DNA of 53,806 bases from Merismopedia glauca CCAP 1448/3 (GCF_003003775.1 NZ_PVWJ01000017.1:1-53806), one strand, 5' to 3'. Shown: positions 1-9,721, counted from the first letter of the stretch. Made by a program: numbers and translations. The notes: a model not told the origin generated them from the letters alone.

Positions 1-2
1 CG

Positions 3-293
3 TTAACGAATGTCAGAGATTCCCAAGTTGAGCAAGCAAAAGCCTTAGCTTGGTTTTTACATCAATTCTCTGTCGCTGGACAAGGTTTCTATCGTTTTGA
101 ACCAATGCACGATTTCAAAAAGAAATTCTGCCCGCATTTTTGGGAATCGAAGTATTTAGCTTATTACGATCTAGGAATTAGAGAAATTGACGCAATTTTA
201 CGCGCCTTATTGCATCAAAGTTTAGGTAAGATAGTTTGGGATGTTCTCAATGAACCTATAACCTTAAAAATTGGAAATTTTGAGTTGAAATAG
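3..293 (+). CDS. C-terminal fragment of a DUF2156 / lysylphosphatidylglycerol synthetase-like protein (5' truncated by window edge)
   Basis: The reading frame is open from the window edge at base 3 and ends at the stop at 293, so only about 96 C-terminal residues are visible. The motif FKKKFCPHFWESKYLAYY resembles the FKxKFxPxWExRYLxY signature near the C-terminus of DUF2156 proteins, the MprF synthase-like domain that transfers aminoacyl groups to phosphatidylglycerol or acts on related lipids. A Met at 105 could be taken as a start, but the upstream frame looks coding, so I treat this as a truncated larger gene. The family call rests on one motif and is moderate. The 94 bases between it and the next gene hold a heptamer repeat. 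Confidence 0.5.
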   Translation, partial: LTNVRDSQVEQAKALAWFLHQFSVAGQGFYRFEPMHDFKKKFCPHFWESKYLAYYDLGIREIDAILRALLHQSLGKIVWDVLNEPITLKIGNFELK

Positions 294-314
294 GAACTAA
301 ACATGGGCTTTAAC

Positions 315-349
315 TTCTTCCCTCTTCCTTCTTCCTTCTTCCTTCTTCC
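315..349. repeat. Short tandem heptamer repeat, TTCTTCC x5
   Basis: Five consecutive 7-bp units, four TTCTTCC and one CTCTTCC. It is the reverse complement of the GGAAGAA tracts at 23974, 25838 and 51834. Heptameric short tandem repeats in intergenic DNA are typical of many cyanobacteria. Confidence 0.85.
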
Positions 350-386
350 TTACTCTCAACTAGTAAATTAAATATAAAGGTAGCTT

Positions 387-1439
387 ATGAAGGCGCAAGT
401 ATTTCGGGGAGTGAATCAGCTAAGTTATGAGGAAATACCTGTTCCTGCGATCGCACCAGATGAGGTTTTGGTTCAAGTCCATGTAGTAGGATTGTGTCAG
501 TCTGATATTAAGAAGATTCGCTACAGTCTCTACGAACCGCCACGGGTATTTGGACACGAAACCGCCGGAATAATTGCTGCTGTTGGGGAAAAAGTTAAGA
601 AATGGCAGATTGGACAACGAGTAGTAGTAATGCACCATATCCCATGTATGCGGTGCGCCTACTGCTTGAATGATAATTTTTCCATGTGCGATGTTTATAA
701 AAATATCACTACTACGGCTGGATTTATCCCTAGTGGGGGTGGATTTGCTGAATACGTCAAGGTTCCAGGTCATATAGTCGAAAATGGCGGTTTAATCCCC
801 ATTCCCGATGATGTAACTTTTGAAGAAGCAAGTTTTGTCGAACCGACTAATTGCTGTTTAAAAGCCGTTAAAAAAGCGCAAATCAAGCCAGGAGATACAG
901 TTTTAGTAACTGGTGCAGGACCAATCGGCTTGATGTTTGTGATGTTAGTGAGGTATTTTGGAGGAAGGGCGATCGCGACAGATTTAATTCCCTCTCGGTT
1001 GGCAAAAGCTTTGGAAGTAGGCGCAGAAGCCGCATTTGACCCCCGTAATCCTGAATTAGCCGCCAAAATTAAAGATTTGACTAATGGTTTGGGTGTAGAT
1101 ACCACACTATTAGCTGTTCCCAGCGATAAAGCCTTTTTTCAAGCCTTAGACTGTACCCGCAAAGGTGGAAAAATCCTCTTTTTTGCAGAGTTCCCTGACG
1201 AAATAGAAATTCCCCTGAATCCGAACGTTCTATATCGCCAAGAAATCGATCTGATGGGTAGCTATAGTTCCTCTTACAGATTACAATCATTAGCTGCGGA
1301 GATTGTCTTCAAGCGGCGGATAGATGTGAGAAAATTGATTAGCGATCGCCTTCCTCTTAAAGACTTACTCCAAGCTGTAGATATGGCTGTCTCACCTACC
1401 CCAGAAACCTATAAGATTCTGATTTATCCGGGAAATTAA
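387..1439 (+). CDS. Zinc-dependent medium-chain alcohol/polyol dehydrogenase
   Basis: A 350-residue MDR-superfamily oxidoreductase, a normal full length. Visible signatures are the catalytic-zinc Cys in GLCQSD (Cys37), GHE (residues 56-58), a VEP glutamate (about 152), and the four structural-zinc cysteines at about 87, 90, 93 and 101. The Rossmann nucleotide loop GAGPIG lies at 176-181. Such enzymes oxidise or reduce alcohols, polyols or sugar derivatives with NAD(P). The substrate cannot be read from sequence; the sorbitol/threonine dehydrogenase-like branch fits best. It lies just upstream of the glycan locus on the same strand, so a role in making a sugar precursor is possible but only inferred. 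Confidence 0.85.
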   Translation: MKAQVFRGVNQLSYEEIPVPAIAPDEVLVQVHVVGLCQSDIKKIRYSLYEPPRVFGHETAGIIAAVGEKVKKWQIGQRVVVMHHIPCMRCAYCLNDNFSMCDVYKNITTTAGFIPSGGGFAEYVKVPGHIVENGGLIPIPDDVTFEEASFVEPTNCCLKAVKKAQIKPGDTVLVTGAGPIGLMFVMLVRYFGGRAIATDLIPSRLAKALEVGAEAAFDPRNPELAAKIKDLTNGLGVDTTLLAVPSDKAFFQALDCTRKGGKILFFAEFPDEIEIPLNPNVLYRQEIDLMGSYSSSYRLQSLAAEIVFKRRIDVRKLISDRLPLKDLLQAVDMAVSPTPETYKILIYPGN

Positions 1440-1622
1440 GGTTAACTCTTTTCTCTTCTAGGAGTGCTTGTATAGTCAGAACATAGCAGCTATATTTCTA
1501 CTTTCACCAGGTAAAGATGCAGTTTAGTGGTTATTCTTCGCCAAGACTGTCTAGATAATCCTGTTGATTTCTCAATTTCCACTTGAGTAGTTTGGTTGGT
1601 TGTGAGGGAGGTTAAGACTGCC

Positions 1623-3005
1623 ATGTTAATTTGGAAGAGTCAATCTGATAATATCAGGGTTGCCAGTAACCGATATCGATGCTTGTTTCCCGTCAAGTAT
1701 TTAAAGAAAATTGGATATCGTTCGTTAATCTATTCGGGTAAAGATCGAATTCACTTTTACCTCAAACCAGATGCGATCATTTTTGTCAAAAGTTTTACTC
1801 CTCACGATCTGAATTTAGCTCAAACAGCTAGTCAATTGGGAATTCCTATTATTCTCGATATTTGTGACAATATTTTGGCAGATGACTATGGGTTTCAGTC
1901 TACTATTAAACCTCAAGAATTTTTTATAGAAATGTCACAATTAGCATCAGTAATTGTGACTACAGGAGAAGCTCTAAAAATTGCCATAGAGAATAAACTG
2001 AATATCTCAACTCCTATCCTGATTATTCCTGATGGCAATGAAACCATTCTGGATTTTGACGAATATAATCTTATGATTAAAGCCAATATTTATTGGAAAA
2101 GAATTATTTATATTTTTGACCCACATTTTCTTGTAGAAAAAACTCAAGGAACATATAAAAAATTTTCTCAAAAGATTAGTAAAAGTACAATTAATAAGTT
2201 TAAATTAGCTCGGAAAACTCTTAAAAAAATTATCAATAAATTTAAATTCAAGATTAAAAAAATTTACTTTTATCTCAATAAATCTCCCCTAGAAGATGCG
2301 ATCGCTTACGAAGTTAGTGGACAAGATACAATAATTAGTGCTGAGCCAACTACACAAGATTTAATTCCCGATTGTTCAGTTGAACAGCCTTTGGGGTTCA
2401 AGTTAGTTTCTGCATCCCAACCAGAAACAAGCAACTTTCAGATCGATCCCCAAGAAAGCCACCAACAATTAAAGCAAATTATTTGGTTTGGGAATCATGG
2501 TGTCAAACCCGGAATAGGAATGTTGGCTTTATTAAATATCAAAGACGATCTCTGGGAAATATCTCAACAAGTGAATTTTTGTCTGCATATTGTGAGTGAT
2601 AACTACGAAAAATATTGTCAATACATTAAGCCTTTACCTTTTCCGACTCGCTACACACCTTGGGATTTTTTTGTGAGTCGTGAATGTATTTCTCAAAGTG
2701 ATGTGACAATTATTCCCACTTCTGTAGATCCTTTCAATGTTTGTAAATCAGCTAATCGTGCAGTTTTATCTTTATCATTGGGAGTTCCTGTTGTAGCTAC
2801 GAAAACTCCAGCACTGATACCATTTCAAGATTGCTCGATCCTAGATGATTGGAAAAGTGGAATACTTTCCTATTTAACCAATCCTGAATTAGTCGATCGC
2901 CATATAGCCAAGGCTCAAGAGATTATTAGTCAGGATTATAGTGGAGAAGCGATCGCTCGCCAATGGGCTGATGCGATCAATCTGGTTATTGCAGGAAAAA
3001 TATGA
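1623..3005 (+). CDS. GT-B-type glycosyltransferase-like protein with Lys-rich central insert
   Basis: I start at ATG 1623 because GAGGGAGG at 1604-1611 is a strong ribosome-binding site 11 bases upstream; the frame extends to a TTG at 1596. The 460-residue product has a GT-B-like layout. The N-terminal half includes an ILDICDNI segment. The C-terminal half has a donor-domain-like stretch around IIPTSVDPFNVCKSANR and SLGVPVVA. Between them lies a Lys/Ile-rich segment (about residues 165-220), then an acidic, probably disordered linker. This suggests a basic membrane-contacting helix joining the two Rossmann domains. It overlaps the next gene by four bases (ATGA), showing translational coupling. 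Donor and acceptor are unknown. Confidence 0.65.
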   Translation: MLIWKSQSDNIRVASNRYRCLFPVKYLKKIGYRSLIYSGKDRIHFYLKPDAIIFVKSFTPHDLNLAQTASQLGIPIILDICDNILADDYGFQSTIKPQEFFIEMSQLASVIVTTGEALKIAIENKLNISTPILIIPDGNETILDFDEYNLMIKANIYWKRIIYIFDPHFLVEKTQGTYKKFSQKISKSTINKFKLARKTLKKIINKFKFKIKKIYFYLNKSPLEDAIAYEVSGQDTIISAEPTTQDLIPDCSVEQPLGFKLVSASQPETSNFQIDPQESHQQLKQIIWFGNHGVKPGIGMLALLNIKDDLWEISQQVNFCLHIVSDNYEKYCQYIKPLPFPTRYTPWDFFVSRECISQSDVTIIPTSVDPFNVCKSANRAVLSLSLGVPVVATKTPALIPFQDCSILDDWKSGILSYLTNPELVDRHIAKAQEIISQDYSGEAIARQWADAINLVIAGKI

Positions 3006-4159
3006 AAAGCTGGAGACAATTTTGGTGGCGAAAACCAACTGTATTAGCCTTTATCGATCTGATTCAAGATCTAGATGTTTTGTTGCCTTTGTTAATCGCA
3101 TCTAAGACGAGAGAAGATCTATGTTTTAAAGTGTGTGTAACTGATTGGGTAATCGAGCATTCTCCACGAGTCAAAAATATTTTAGAATCCCTCAAAATAG
3201 ACTATTTCATAGTTGTACGTCGGGCTGTCAAAATGGGTTTGCAACCTAGTTTAAAAGGAATCAAAGCTATGATAACGGCGGCTGAAACTACGGCTGGACC
3301 TCATGTATGTGCCCATAACTTAACGAAAAGATGCGATCGCGAGGGAATTTTAACTTATACTTTGCAGCACGGTTTTGAAAATATTGGTTTAACTTATTTT
3401 GATGAAATTCATAGTGCCGAATCAATCCATTTTGCAGCGCAAAAAATTTTGATTTGGGGAGATTTAAACACCCTTTCTCCTCAAGTATTACCCGAAACCA
3501 AATCTCGCTGCATTCCGGTTGGTTGTTTTAAAGAAATTAGTTTGGTTACATCTGGAGTGAAAATACCAGGACAACGGGATGATGAAGCTATTTGGCAAAA
3601 TCTGGCTGTTAAAAGAGATTATCTAGTTGCTATCTTTGAAAATTTACATTGGCATCGTTACAGTGATGAATATCGATCTCGTTTTTTAGCAGATCTAGAA
3701 AAAACAGCCAATCTATTTCCAGATATAACTTTTTTAATCAAACCCCATCATGCCGGACAATGGCTGACAGATCGCTACCAAGGACAAATCCCTAATCCAG
3801 AAAATTTAATTATTGCCGATCCCAAAAACCCTCGCTGGGAAGGTTTTACCGCACCTGCTATTATTCATGTAGCCGATGGAGCAATCACAACGCCTTCCAC
3901 TGTCGCTTTAGATGCAGCACAAAGTAATTGTCCAGTAGCGGCGATCGCTTATGGGTTAGAATTGCCAAACTATGAACCTCTTTCAATTATTAATTCTTTA
4001 GAAGACTGGATTGCTTTTATCAACAGCTTGCAAACTCCTGAAACTAGATTAATTCTTCAAAAGCAAGCAAGTGACTTTATTTGTCAAAATATCGTACCTG
4101 GTGATGCTGTAGAGCGAGTTTTGAGGATCATTTCTACAGATATCCACACTAAACCCTAA
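3002..4159 (+). CDS. Putative GT-B-fold transferase (glycerophosphotransferase / capsule synthesis-like)
   Basis: A 385-residue soluble protein whose start overlaps the preceding stop by four bases. It has LQHGF (about 121-125), KPHHAG (about 247-252), and TTPSTVALDAAQSNCPVAAIAYG near the C-terminus. An (x)HG motif followed by a C-terminal Ser/Thr-rich donor-site segment is the pattern seen in CDP-glycerol:polyol glycerophosphotransferases and some capsule-assembly transferases. I cannot assign a precise reaction. Given the Kdo genes downstream, a sugar or polyol-phosphate transferase acting on the same glycan is plausible, but this is inference. Confidence 0.45.
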   Translation: MKSWRQFWWRKPTVLAFIDLIQDLDVLLPLLIASKTREDLCFKVCVTDWVIEHSPRVKNILESLKIDYFIVVRRAVKMGLQPSLKGIKAMITAAETTAGPHVCAHNLTKRCDREGILTYTLQHGFENIGLTYFDEIHSAESIHFAAQKILIWGDLNTLSPQVLPETKSRCIPVGCFKEISLVTSGVKIPGQRDDEAIWQNLAVKRDYLVAIFENLHWHRYSDEYRSRFLADLEKTANLFPDITFLIKPHHAGQWLTDRYQGQIPNPENLIIADPKNPRWEGFTAPAIIHVADGAITTPSTVALDAAQSNCPVAAIAYGLELPNYEPLSIINSLEDWIAFINSLQTPETRLILQKQASDFICQNIVPGDAVERVLRIISTDIHTKP

Positions 4160-4177
4160 CTATATCCGTTAATTTGC

Positions 4178-5263
4178 ATGAATCATCAATCTTTACCTCA
4201 GCGTTTTTTAATCACAGGTGGCGCTGGTTTTATTGGTAGCAAGCTAGTTCTGGATTTAGCCAAAGATTCAGCAGCAAAGATCTGGATTTTAGATAGTCTC
4301 AACCCACAAGTACATGGCGAGAATCCCCCGTCTCCCATTTTTCCTGCTAATGTCACCTTCGTGCAAGGGGATATTCGCGATCGCCACACGGTTAACGAAG
4401 TCATTAGTCAAGCACAACCTGACGTTATCGTGCATATGGCAGCCGAAACAGGCACGGGTCAATCAATGGATGAAATTGCTCGTTATTGCGAAGTTAATGT
4501 TACGGGTACGGCAATTCTACTGGAAGCTATCAAACAGAAAACTAAACATCTAACCCGTCTGATTCTACCTTCATCGCGAGCAGTTTATGGCGAGGGACCT
4601 TATTTAGACCTTCAAACTCAAACTGCGATCGTTCCTCCCGCACGTAGCGTTGCAGCAATGCAGGCTGGTTGTTTTATTCCGGCTACAACAGATGGAAATC
4701 TGCTGCAAGCTATACCGACATCTGAAGACATTCACCCCGCACCAGCCTCTATTTATGCCTCTACTAAGCTGATGCAGGAATATTTAGTTACCCAAGCTGG
4801 TATTGATGCTTCTTGGAAAGCGACTATTTTGCGATTGCAGAACGTTTATGGACCAGGACAATCTCTTAAAAATCCTTATACTGGGGTTTTATCTATCTTT
4901 TCTAGCCAAATTTTGGCAGGTAAAATCATTAATATCTATGAAGATGGTAATATCGTGCGAGATTTTGTTTTTATCGATGATATTATCAAAGCCTTTAAAT
5001 TAGCTTGTCAAACTTCATTGCCACATGGAACAATCGTTAACATTGGTAGCGGTCAACCAACAACTATTTTGGCAGTCGCTCAAATTTTACTCGATCTGTT
5101 TGGTAAGTCTCTTGATGCCTATGAGATCACAGGAGATTTTCGCGTTGGCGACATCCGCCATGCGGTTGCTGATATTAGTAAAGCCAAGAAATTACTTGGT
5201 TGGGAACCAGAATTTAGCTTAAGACAAGGGTTAGAACTATTAACTGATTGGTGCGCGCGATAA
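4178..5263 (+). CDS. NAD-dependent epimerase/dehydratase, dTDP-L-rhamnose 4-epimerase-like (extended SDR)
   Basis: A 361-residue extended short-chain dehydrogenase. The Rossmann motif GGAGFIG is at 14-20, the catalytic Ser in LILPSSRAVYGEG (about 132) and YASTK (Tyr193, Lys197). The phrases LDSLNPQVHGE and ETGTGQSMDEIARYCEVN, and the long segment between YGEG and YxxxK, resemble the dTDP-L-rhamnose 4-epimerase / UDP-glucuronate epimerase-like group more than classical GalE. It likely makes an activated 4-epimerised sugar for the surrounding glycosyltransferases. Substrate assignment is by pattern memory only. The classical GalE of this window lies at 51960-52958. Confidence 0.7.
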   Translation: MNHQSLPQRFLITGGAGFIGSKLVLDLAKDSAAKIWILDSLNPQVHGENPPSPIFPANVTFVQGDIRDRHTVNEVISQAQPDVIVHMAAETGTGQSMDEIARYCEVNVTGTAILLEAIKQKTKHLTRLILPSSRAVYGEGPYLDLQTQTAIVPPARSVAAMQAGCFIPATTDGNLLQAIPTSEDIHPAPASIYASTKLMQEYLVTQAGIDASWKATILRLQNVYGPGQSLKNPYTGVLSIFSSQILAGKIINIYEDGNIVRDFVFIDDIIKAFKLACQTSLPHGTIVNIGSGQPTTILAVAQILLDLFGKSLDAYEITGDFRVGDIRHAVADISKAKKLLGWEPEFSLRQGLELLTDWCAR

Positions 5264-5305
5264 ATTTATGCAAGTCTTGGAGTCAACAAATTTTGGAGTG
5301 AAAAA

Positions 5306-6220
5306 ATGAGTGAAAAAGTTAGAGTATTTGTGGGAACAGATCGATCGCAATTGCTAGCAGTTAAAATTCTGGAGCATTCTATTAAACGGAATACTACACT
5401 TGATGTGGAAGTAATTCCGATGCAAGATTTACCAATTAGACAGCCTCAAGATCCTAGAAATTCCCAAAGAACAGGTTTTTCTTTTAGTCGTTTCTGCATT
5501 CCTAAACTAGCTGGATATCGGGGGAAAGCTATCTATTTAGATGCAGATATGTTGGTGTTTAAAGATATTGAATCTCTCTGGAATATTCCATTTGATGGTG
5601 CTAAAGTCATTATTCAAGAAAACATTCCAGCCGATAAACAAACTACTGATAAAATAGGCGCTCCTCAAGAAAGAGTCAAGCAATGTTCGGTGATGATTTT
5701 AGATTGCGATCGCCTAGAGTGGGATATAGACCAAATTATTGATGGTTTAGATCGGGGACAATACGATTATGACGATTTGATGAAAAATCTGTGTATTTTA
5801 AAGGAAAGTGAGATCAAATATGGAGTTCCGTTTAAATGGAATAGTTTAGAGTATTACGATCGCGAAACTTGTTTGATTCACTACACAGATATGTATACTC
5901 AACCCTGGATATCTACCGAAAACAAAAATGGTTATCTTTGGATTAATGAAGTCAGAAGGATGCTGAAAGATGGAAGTTTGACAATGGCAGATGTAGAGAA
6001 AGAAATTGGATTGAGTTATTTCCGTCCCTCACTAATTAGAGATATTAAATATCTACATTTAATCCCAGATTTTGGTCAAAAAACCTATCAAAATGCCAAT
6101 AAAAATCTCGACAAACAGAAAAAATTTGTAGGTCACAAAGAAGTTTATGCCAATAAAAGAAGAAGAATGCAAGCTATTGCAGACTACGAGCGATCGCTAG
6201 CCAATATTCCCCAAGTTTAA
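5306..6220 (+). CDS. GT8-like glycosyltransferase (paralogue 1 of 4)
   Basis: A 304-residue retaining-type GT-A glycosyltransferase. N-terminal VRVFVGTD opens the nucleotide-binding fold, AIYLDADMLVF carries the metal-binding DxD (Asp79, Asp81), and HYTDMYTQPW (about 192-201) corresponds to the C-terminal His/Pro-Trp metal/donor motif of GT8 enzymes. The conserved tail SYFRPSLI is shared with the paralogues at 15968 and 20154. All expected catalytic residues are present. The gene has AGTG-type spacing and sits between the epimerase and a GT4-like gene with only six bases to the latter. Confidence 0.75.
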   Translation: MSEKVRVFVGTDRSQLLAVKILEHSIKRNTTLDVEVIPMQDLPIRQPQDPRNSQRTGFSFSRFCIPKLAGYRGKAIYLDADMLVFKDIESLWNIPFDGAKVIIQENIPADKQTTDKIGAPQERVKQCSVMILDCDRLEWDIDQIIDGLDRGQYDYDDLMKNLCILKESEIKYGVPFKWNSLEYYDRETCLIHYTDMYTQPWISTENKNGYLWINEVRRMLKDGSLTMADVEKEIGLSYFRPSLIRDIKYLHLIPDFGQKTYQNANKNLDKQKKFVGHKEVYANKRRRMQAIADYERSLANIPQV

Positions 6221-6225
6221 TCAAT

Positions 6226-7386
6226 ATGATTTTGAAAAAAGTCTTCAATATTTTTGCCCAAAAACCTCAGAGTAAATTGATAGATAACCTAGAGTTTTCG
6301 TTTTCAAAATCCTCTTCCCCCAACCGATTACTCATTTTTGTCGAAAATATCAATGCTACTTACTATTTAAGTTTTCATTACGTTCTCCAGTTGCTTTACC
6401 AACAAGATAGAGTTAACTTTTTTGTGGTTTCCAGTAATACTATAGAAAAAAACTGTAATGATGCAGAATCAGATATTACGGCTTTATTAAATCAAATTAA
6501 ACCAACAGTTGTCATTCTGAGCCGTTATGGTCTTCCGTATGGCAAATTAATCCAAAATAAATGTCAATTACAGAAAATTCCGACAATTTATCATATTGAT
6601 GATAATCTGTTAGAAATACCTTTGTCTTTAGGAGCAGGAATCCAGAAACAACACGGTAATAGTGCAGTCATTGAAGAACGAGAATATTTACTAGCTAATA
6701 CCGATTTAATATATACTTCAACTCAGTATTTAGGGGAAAAATTAAACCAGCGTTTCCCCAACCAAAAAGTTTATTATGGCATTTATGCTCCTTATTTAGC
6801 ATCTTTCATTGAAGTCAAAAAATCCGCAGCCATAGATCTGAAAAAAACTTTTAAATTTGGCTACATGGGGTCTAAAGGACATCGCCAAGATCTAGAAATG
6901 ATTTCAGGGGCGATCGCCCAGATTATGATTGATTATCCTGATGTTATTTTTGAAACTTTTGGCACAATTACTGTACCCGATAAATTAAAGGTTTTTGGCA
7001 ATCGAATTGTTTCTCATAACGTTAAAGTCAACTACGAGCAATTTCTGCAATATCTTTACGAACTAGATTGGGATTTAGGATTAGCACCGTTAGAAAATAC
7101 TGAATTTAATAAATGCAAAGCCCCTACTAAATATATAGAATACACGGCTTGTCAAATTCCTACTTTAGCGAGTAACTTCCCAGTTTATAATCAGTTTGCT
7201 GATGGTCAAGAAATTGTATTGGCCCAAAGCGATCGCTGGTACGAAAAAATCAAATCTTTAATAGACAATCCTCAGCGAAAATCTTCGCTATTAGAAAATG
7301 CTCAAAAAAGGTGCGATGAACAATTTAATTTAAAAGTCTTGGAGCAACAAATTGGAGAAGTAGTTTCTATCATAAAATCTCAATAG
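6226..7386 (+). CDS. Glycosyltransferase, GT4-like
   Basis: A 386-residue GT-B-type protein. The N-terminal half contains YHIDDNLLEIP, a motif seen in cyanobacterial and O-antigen-cluster glycosyltransferases. The C-terminal domain contains KFGYMGSKGHRQDLEM, LAPLENTEFNKCKAPTKYIEY and IPTLASNFPVY, the usual donor-sugar site pattern (E near KxxEY). It follows the GT8-like gene by six bases and precedes the MBOAT acyltransferase, so it is clearly within the glycan operon. Linkage specificity is unknown. Confidence 0.7.
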   Translation: MILKKVFNIFAQKPQSKLIDNLEFSFSKSSSPNRLLIFVENINATYYLSFHYVLQLLYQQDRVNFFVVSSNTIEKNCNDAESDITALLNQIKPTVVILSRYGLPYGKLIQNKCQLQKIPTIYHIDDNLLEIPLSLGAGIQKQHGNSAVIEEREYLLANTDLIYTSTQYLGEKLNQRFPNQKVYYGIYAPYLASFIEVKKSAAIDLKKTFKFGYMGSKGHRQDLEMISGAIAQIMIDYPDVIFETFGTITVPDKLKVFGNRIVSHNVKVNYEQFLQYLYELDWDLGLAPLENTEFNKCKAPTKYIEYTACQIPTLASNFPVYNQFADGQEIVLAQSDRWYEKIKSLIDNPQRKSSLLENAQKRCDEQFNLKVLEQQIGEVVSIIKSQ

Positions 7387-7411
7387 TAATAGTAACCACA
7401 ATTCAATTTAA

Positions 7412-8827
7412 ATGTTATTTAATTCCCTAGAGTTTTTTCTACTATTAATAATAACCCTCCTTCTATATTGGCAGTCATCAAGTCTTTATTGGCGACAAAA
7501 CATATTACTGATTTCAAGTTTTATATTTTATGCTTCTTGGTCCACTCCTTATTTAATTTTATTTTTATTACTTATCGTCATTGCCTATTTTTTGGGTCTG
7601 AAAATTTCCCAACGAAATCAGCAAAGATGGCTGAGCGCGAGTGTCATTTTCTTTCTTAGCATTCTGGCTATATTTAAATATACTAACTTTGGTCTGGCAC
7701 TAATTCAAAATGTGGTGAAATCATTAGGAATAGATATCCCAATATCACCACTAGTAATTCAACTTCCTCTGGGTATTTCTTTCATTGTTTTTGAATTTAT
7801 TGCTTATTTGGTAGATGTTCGCCGCCAGACTACTTCTTCAGAAAAAAGTCTCCGACTATTTACCTTATTTATCATGCTATTCCCGCACTTAATTGCTGGA
7901 CCAATTTGTCGTAGTAACCAACTGATTCCTCAACTCAAAATTAAAATCCCTTTCAATTTTCATCAGTTTACTGGTGGAATAGTTTTATTAATGGCTGGAC
8001 TGCTCCTCAAAGTTGGGATAGCTGATGGTATTGCGCCCTTTGTAGATTCAGTTTTTAGCTCATCTCAAGAAGTTGAAAGAGGAAGTATATTACTGGGAAC
8101 ATTAGGATTTGGGGTTCAGGTCTTCTGCGATTTTTGGGGTTATTCGACAATGGCAGTCGGAGCCGCTCAATTATTTGGAATTGATATCCCAATTAATTTT
8201 AATTTACCTTATCTTGCTACTAGTTTAAGAGAGTTTTGGCGACGCTGGCACATAACTTTATCAACTTGGTTGCGCGATTATCTATACATTCCCCTAGGTG
8301 GTTCGAGACAAGGAAACTGGCAAACAGCCCGCAATCTTATGATAACAATGGGATTATGTGGACTTTGGCATGGAGCCGGAATTAACTTTATTATTTGGGG
8401 TCTACTTCATGGTTTTTATTTAGTCTTAGAAAGAGGTTGTATTCATCTTTTTAAACCTATAAAGAAAAGCTTTGGAGGCAAAGCAATAGGGTTAATCTGG
8501 GTTCCCTTTGGCTGGTTAATTACGATCGGGTTTGTTTCTGTGACTTGGATATTTTTTAGAGCTAAAACTATAGAAGACTCGTTTTCCATGTTAGGGACAT
8601 TGTTTAACCCAACTAGTGCGATCGATCTTAAATCAGCACCCACCAGTTTCTATATTTTGTTGCTGGCTTTCATCTGCTTGCATATTCCCCTTAGCAAACT
8701 GATCGATTTGATGCAAACTGATAAAATTAGCATCAATTGGCGAATTGTAGCGGCAGGTTGGTTGCTAGTGCTATCTATTGTGATGTCAGCAGGAGAGAGT
8801 GTACAATTTATCTATTTTGAATTTTAA
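7412..8827 (+). CDS. MBOAT-family membrane O-acyltransferase (AlgI/DltB-like)
   Basis: A 471-residue polytopic membrane protein with about ten hydrophobic segments. MBOAT hallmarks are LREFWRRWHITLSTWLRDYLY (His280) and GLCGLWHGAG with the catalytic His320. The family moves acyl groups across the inner membrane for O-acylation of extracytoplasmic polymers: AlgI for alginate, DltB for teichoic acid. The SGNH-type protein encoded at 9722 is the expected periplasmic partner, separated by a methyltransferase. The inferred role is acetylation or acylation of the exported glycan. Length and motifs match functional family members. Confidence 0.9.
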   Translation: MLFNSLEFFLLLIITLLLYWQSSSLYWRQNILLISSFIFYASWSTPYLILFLLLIVIAYFLGLKISQRNQQRWLSASVIFFLSILAIFKYTNFGLALIQNVVKSLGIDIPISPLVIQLPLGISFIVFEFIAYLVDVRRQTTSSEKSLRLFTLFIMLFPHLIAGPICRSNQLIPQLKIKIPFNFHQFTGGIVLLMAGLLLKVGIADGIAPFVDSVFSSSQEVERGSILLGTLGFGVQVFCDFWGYSTMAVGAAQLFGIDIPINFNLPYLATSLREFWRRWHITLSTWLRDYLYIPLGGSRQGNWQTARNLMITMGLCGLWHGAGINFIIWGLLHGFYLVLERGCIHLFKPIKKSFGGKAIGLIWVPFGWLITIGFVSVTWIFFRAKTIEDSFSMLGTLFNPTSAIDLKSAPTSFYILLLAFICLHIPLSKLIDLMQTDKISINWRIVAAGWLLVLSIVMSAGESVQFIYFEF

Positions 8828-8893
8828 ACTTGATGGGGCTAAAGCTAATCCATCTCAAAGGCGATCGCCTCTTTTACTCAGGAGATATTAATT

Positions 8894-9712
8894 ATGAATA
8901 CTGTTATTAATCACGATGAAATTCGTCAAGGTCTGATGAAATTAGAGCCAAGTATTCCTTGGGCACATTATTTCAATTTTGGGCACGGGATTGAAACAGT
9001 GACACCAGAATCAGAACAATTTTATAATAAGGCAATTGGTTTGGGAAAATTGGCTGATTTACTAGTAGAAACTATCCCGCTCAATTGTCGCCGTGGAACC
9101 TTAAAAGGACTGCGAATGCTCGATCTAGCCTCAGCAGAAGGAGCGCATTCTATCCAATTAGCCAAGGAAGGTGCAGAAGTTTTAGGAGTTGAAGGTCGTC
9201 AACTATATGTAGATCGAGCTAAGTTTGCCGCTCAAGTTTTGGGAGTAGAAAAAGCCTCTTTTCAACAAGGAGATGTTCGCCAAGTTAATCCATTGGCGAT
9301 CGGAACCTTTGAATTTGTCTTATTTTCTGGAATACTTCATCATCTGGGTCAAAATGATTTTGAGGAAATGATTGAGACACTTGCTAGTTTAACTGAAGAT
9401 ACTCTCTTACTTTATACCCATGTCAGTACTCCAGAATCTATAGAAAGATTTCGCCTCCAAGGACCAGTCAAAACAGCCAATGGCTATGAAGGATATTTAT
9501 TCCGCGAACATAAAGATAACGCCAGCGAACAAGAACGCTACCAAAAAGTTCGGGCTTCCCTCGATAATACTTTCTCTTTTTGGGCAACTGAGAAGTCTCT
9601 GATCGAAGCTGTAAATAAGGCTGGATTTAAGTGTATTTCTAAACTACTACAACCTCATTTATTTAATTGGGATGCTGCCTCTTATCGACTGATTATTATT
9701 GCTCGAAAATAA
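8894..9712 (+). CDS. Class I SAM-dependent methyltransferase
   Basis: A 272-residue protein with SAM motif I in MLDLASAEGAHSIQLA (about 75-90), the ribose-binding acidic residue in VLGVEGR, and motif II/III-like FEFVLFSGILHHLG. These define the Rossmann methyltransferase fold. It lies between the MBOAT and SGNH genes, nine bases from the latter, so it is likely co-transcribed and may O-methylate a sugar of the glycan, perhaps a chain-terminal residue. The substrate is not readable. Confidence 0.75.
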   Translation: MNTVINHDEIRQGLMKLEPSIPWAHYFNFGHGIETVTPESEQFYNKAIGLGKLADLLVETIPLNCRRGTLKGLRMLDLASAEGAHSIQLAKEGAEVLGVEGRQLYVDRAKFAAQVLGVEKASFQQGDVRQVNPLAIGTFEFVLFSGILHHLGQNDFEEMIETLASLTEDTLLLYTHVSTPESIERFRLQGPVKTANGYEGYLFREHKDNASEQERYQKVRASLDNTFSFWATEKSLIEAVNKAGFKCISKLLQPHLFNWDAASYRLIIIARK

Positions 9713-9721
9713 ACAAGCAAA

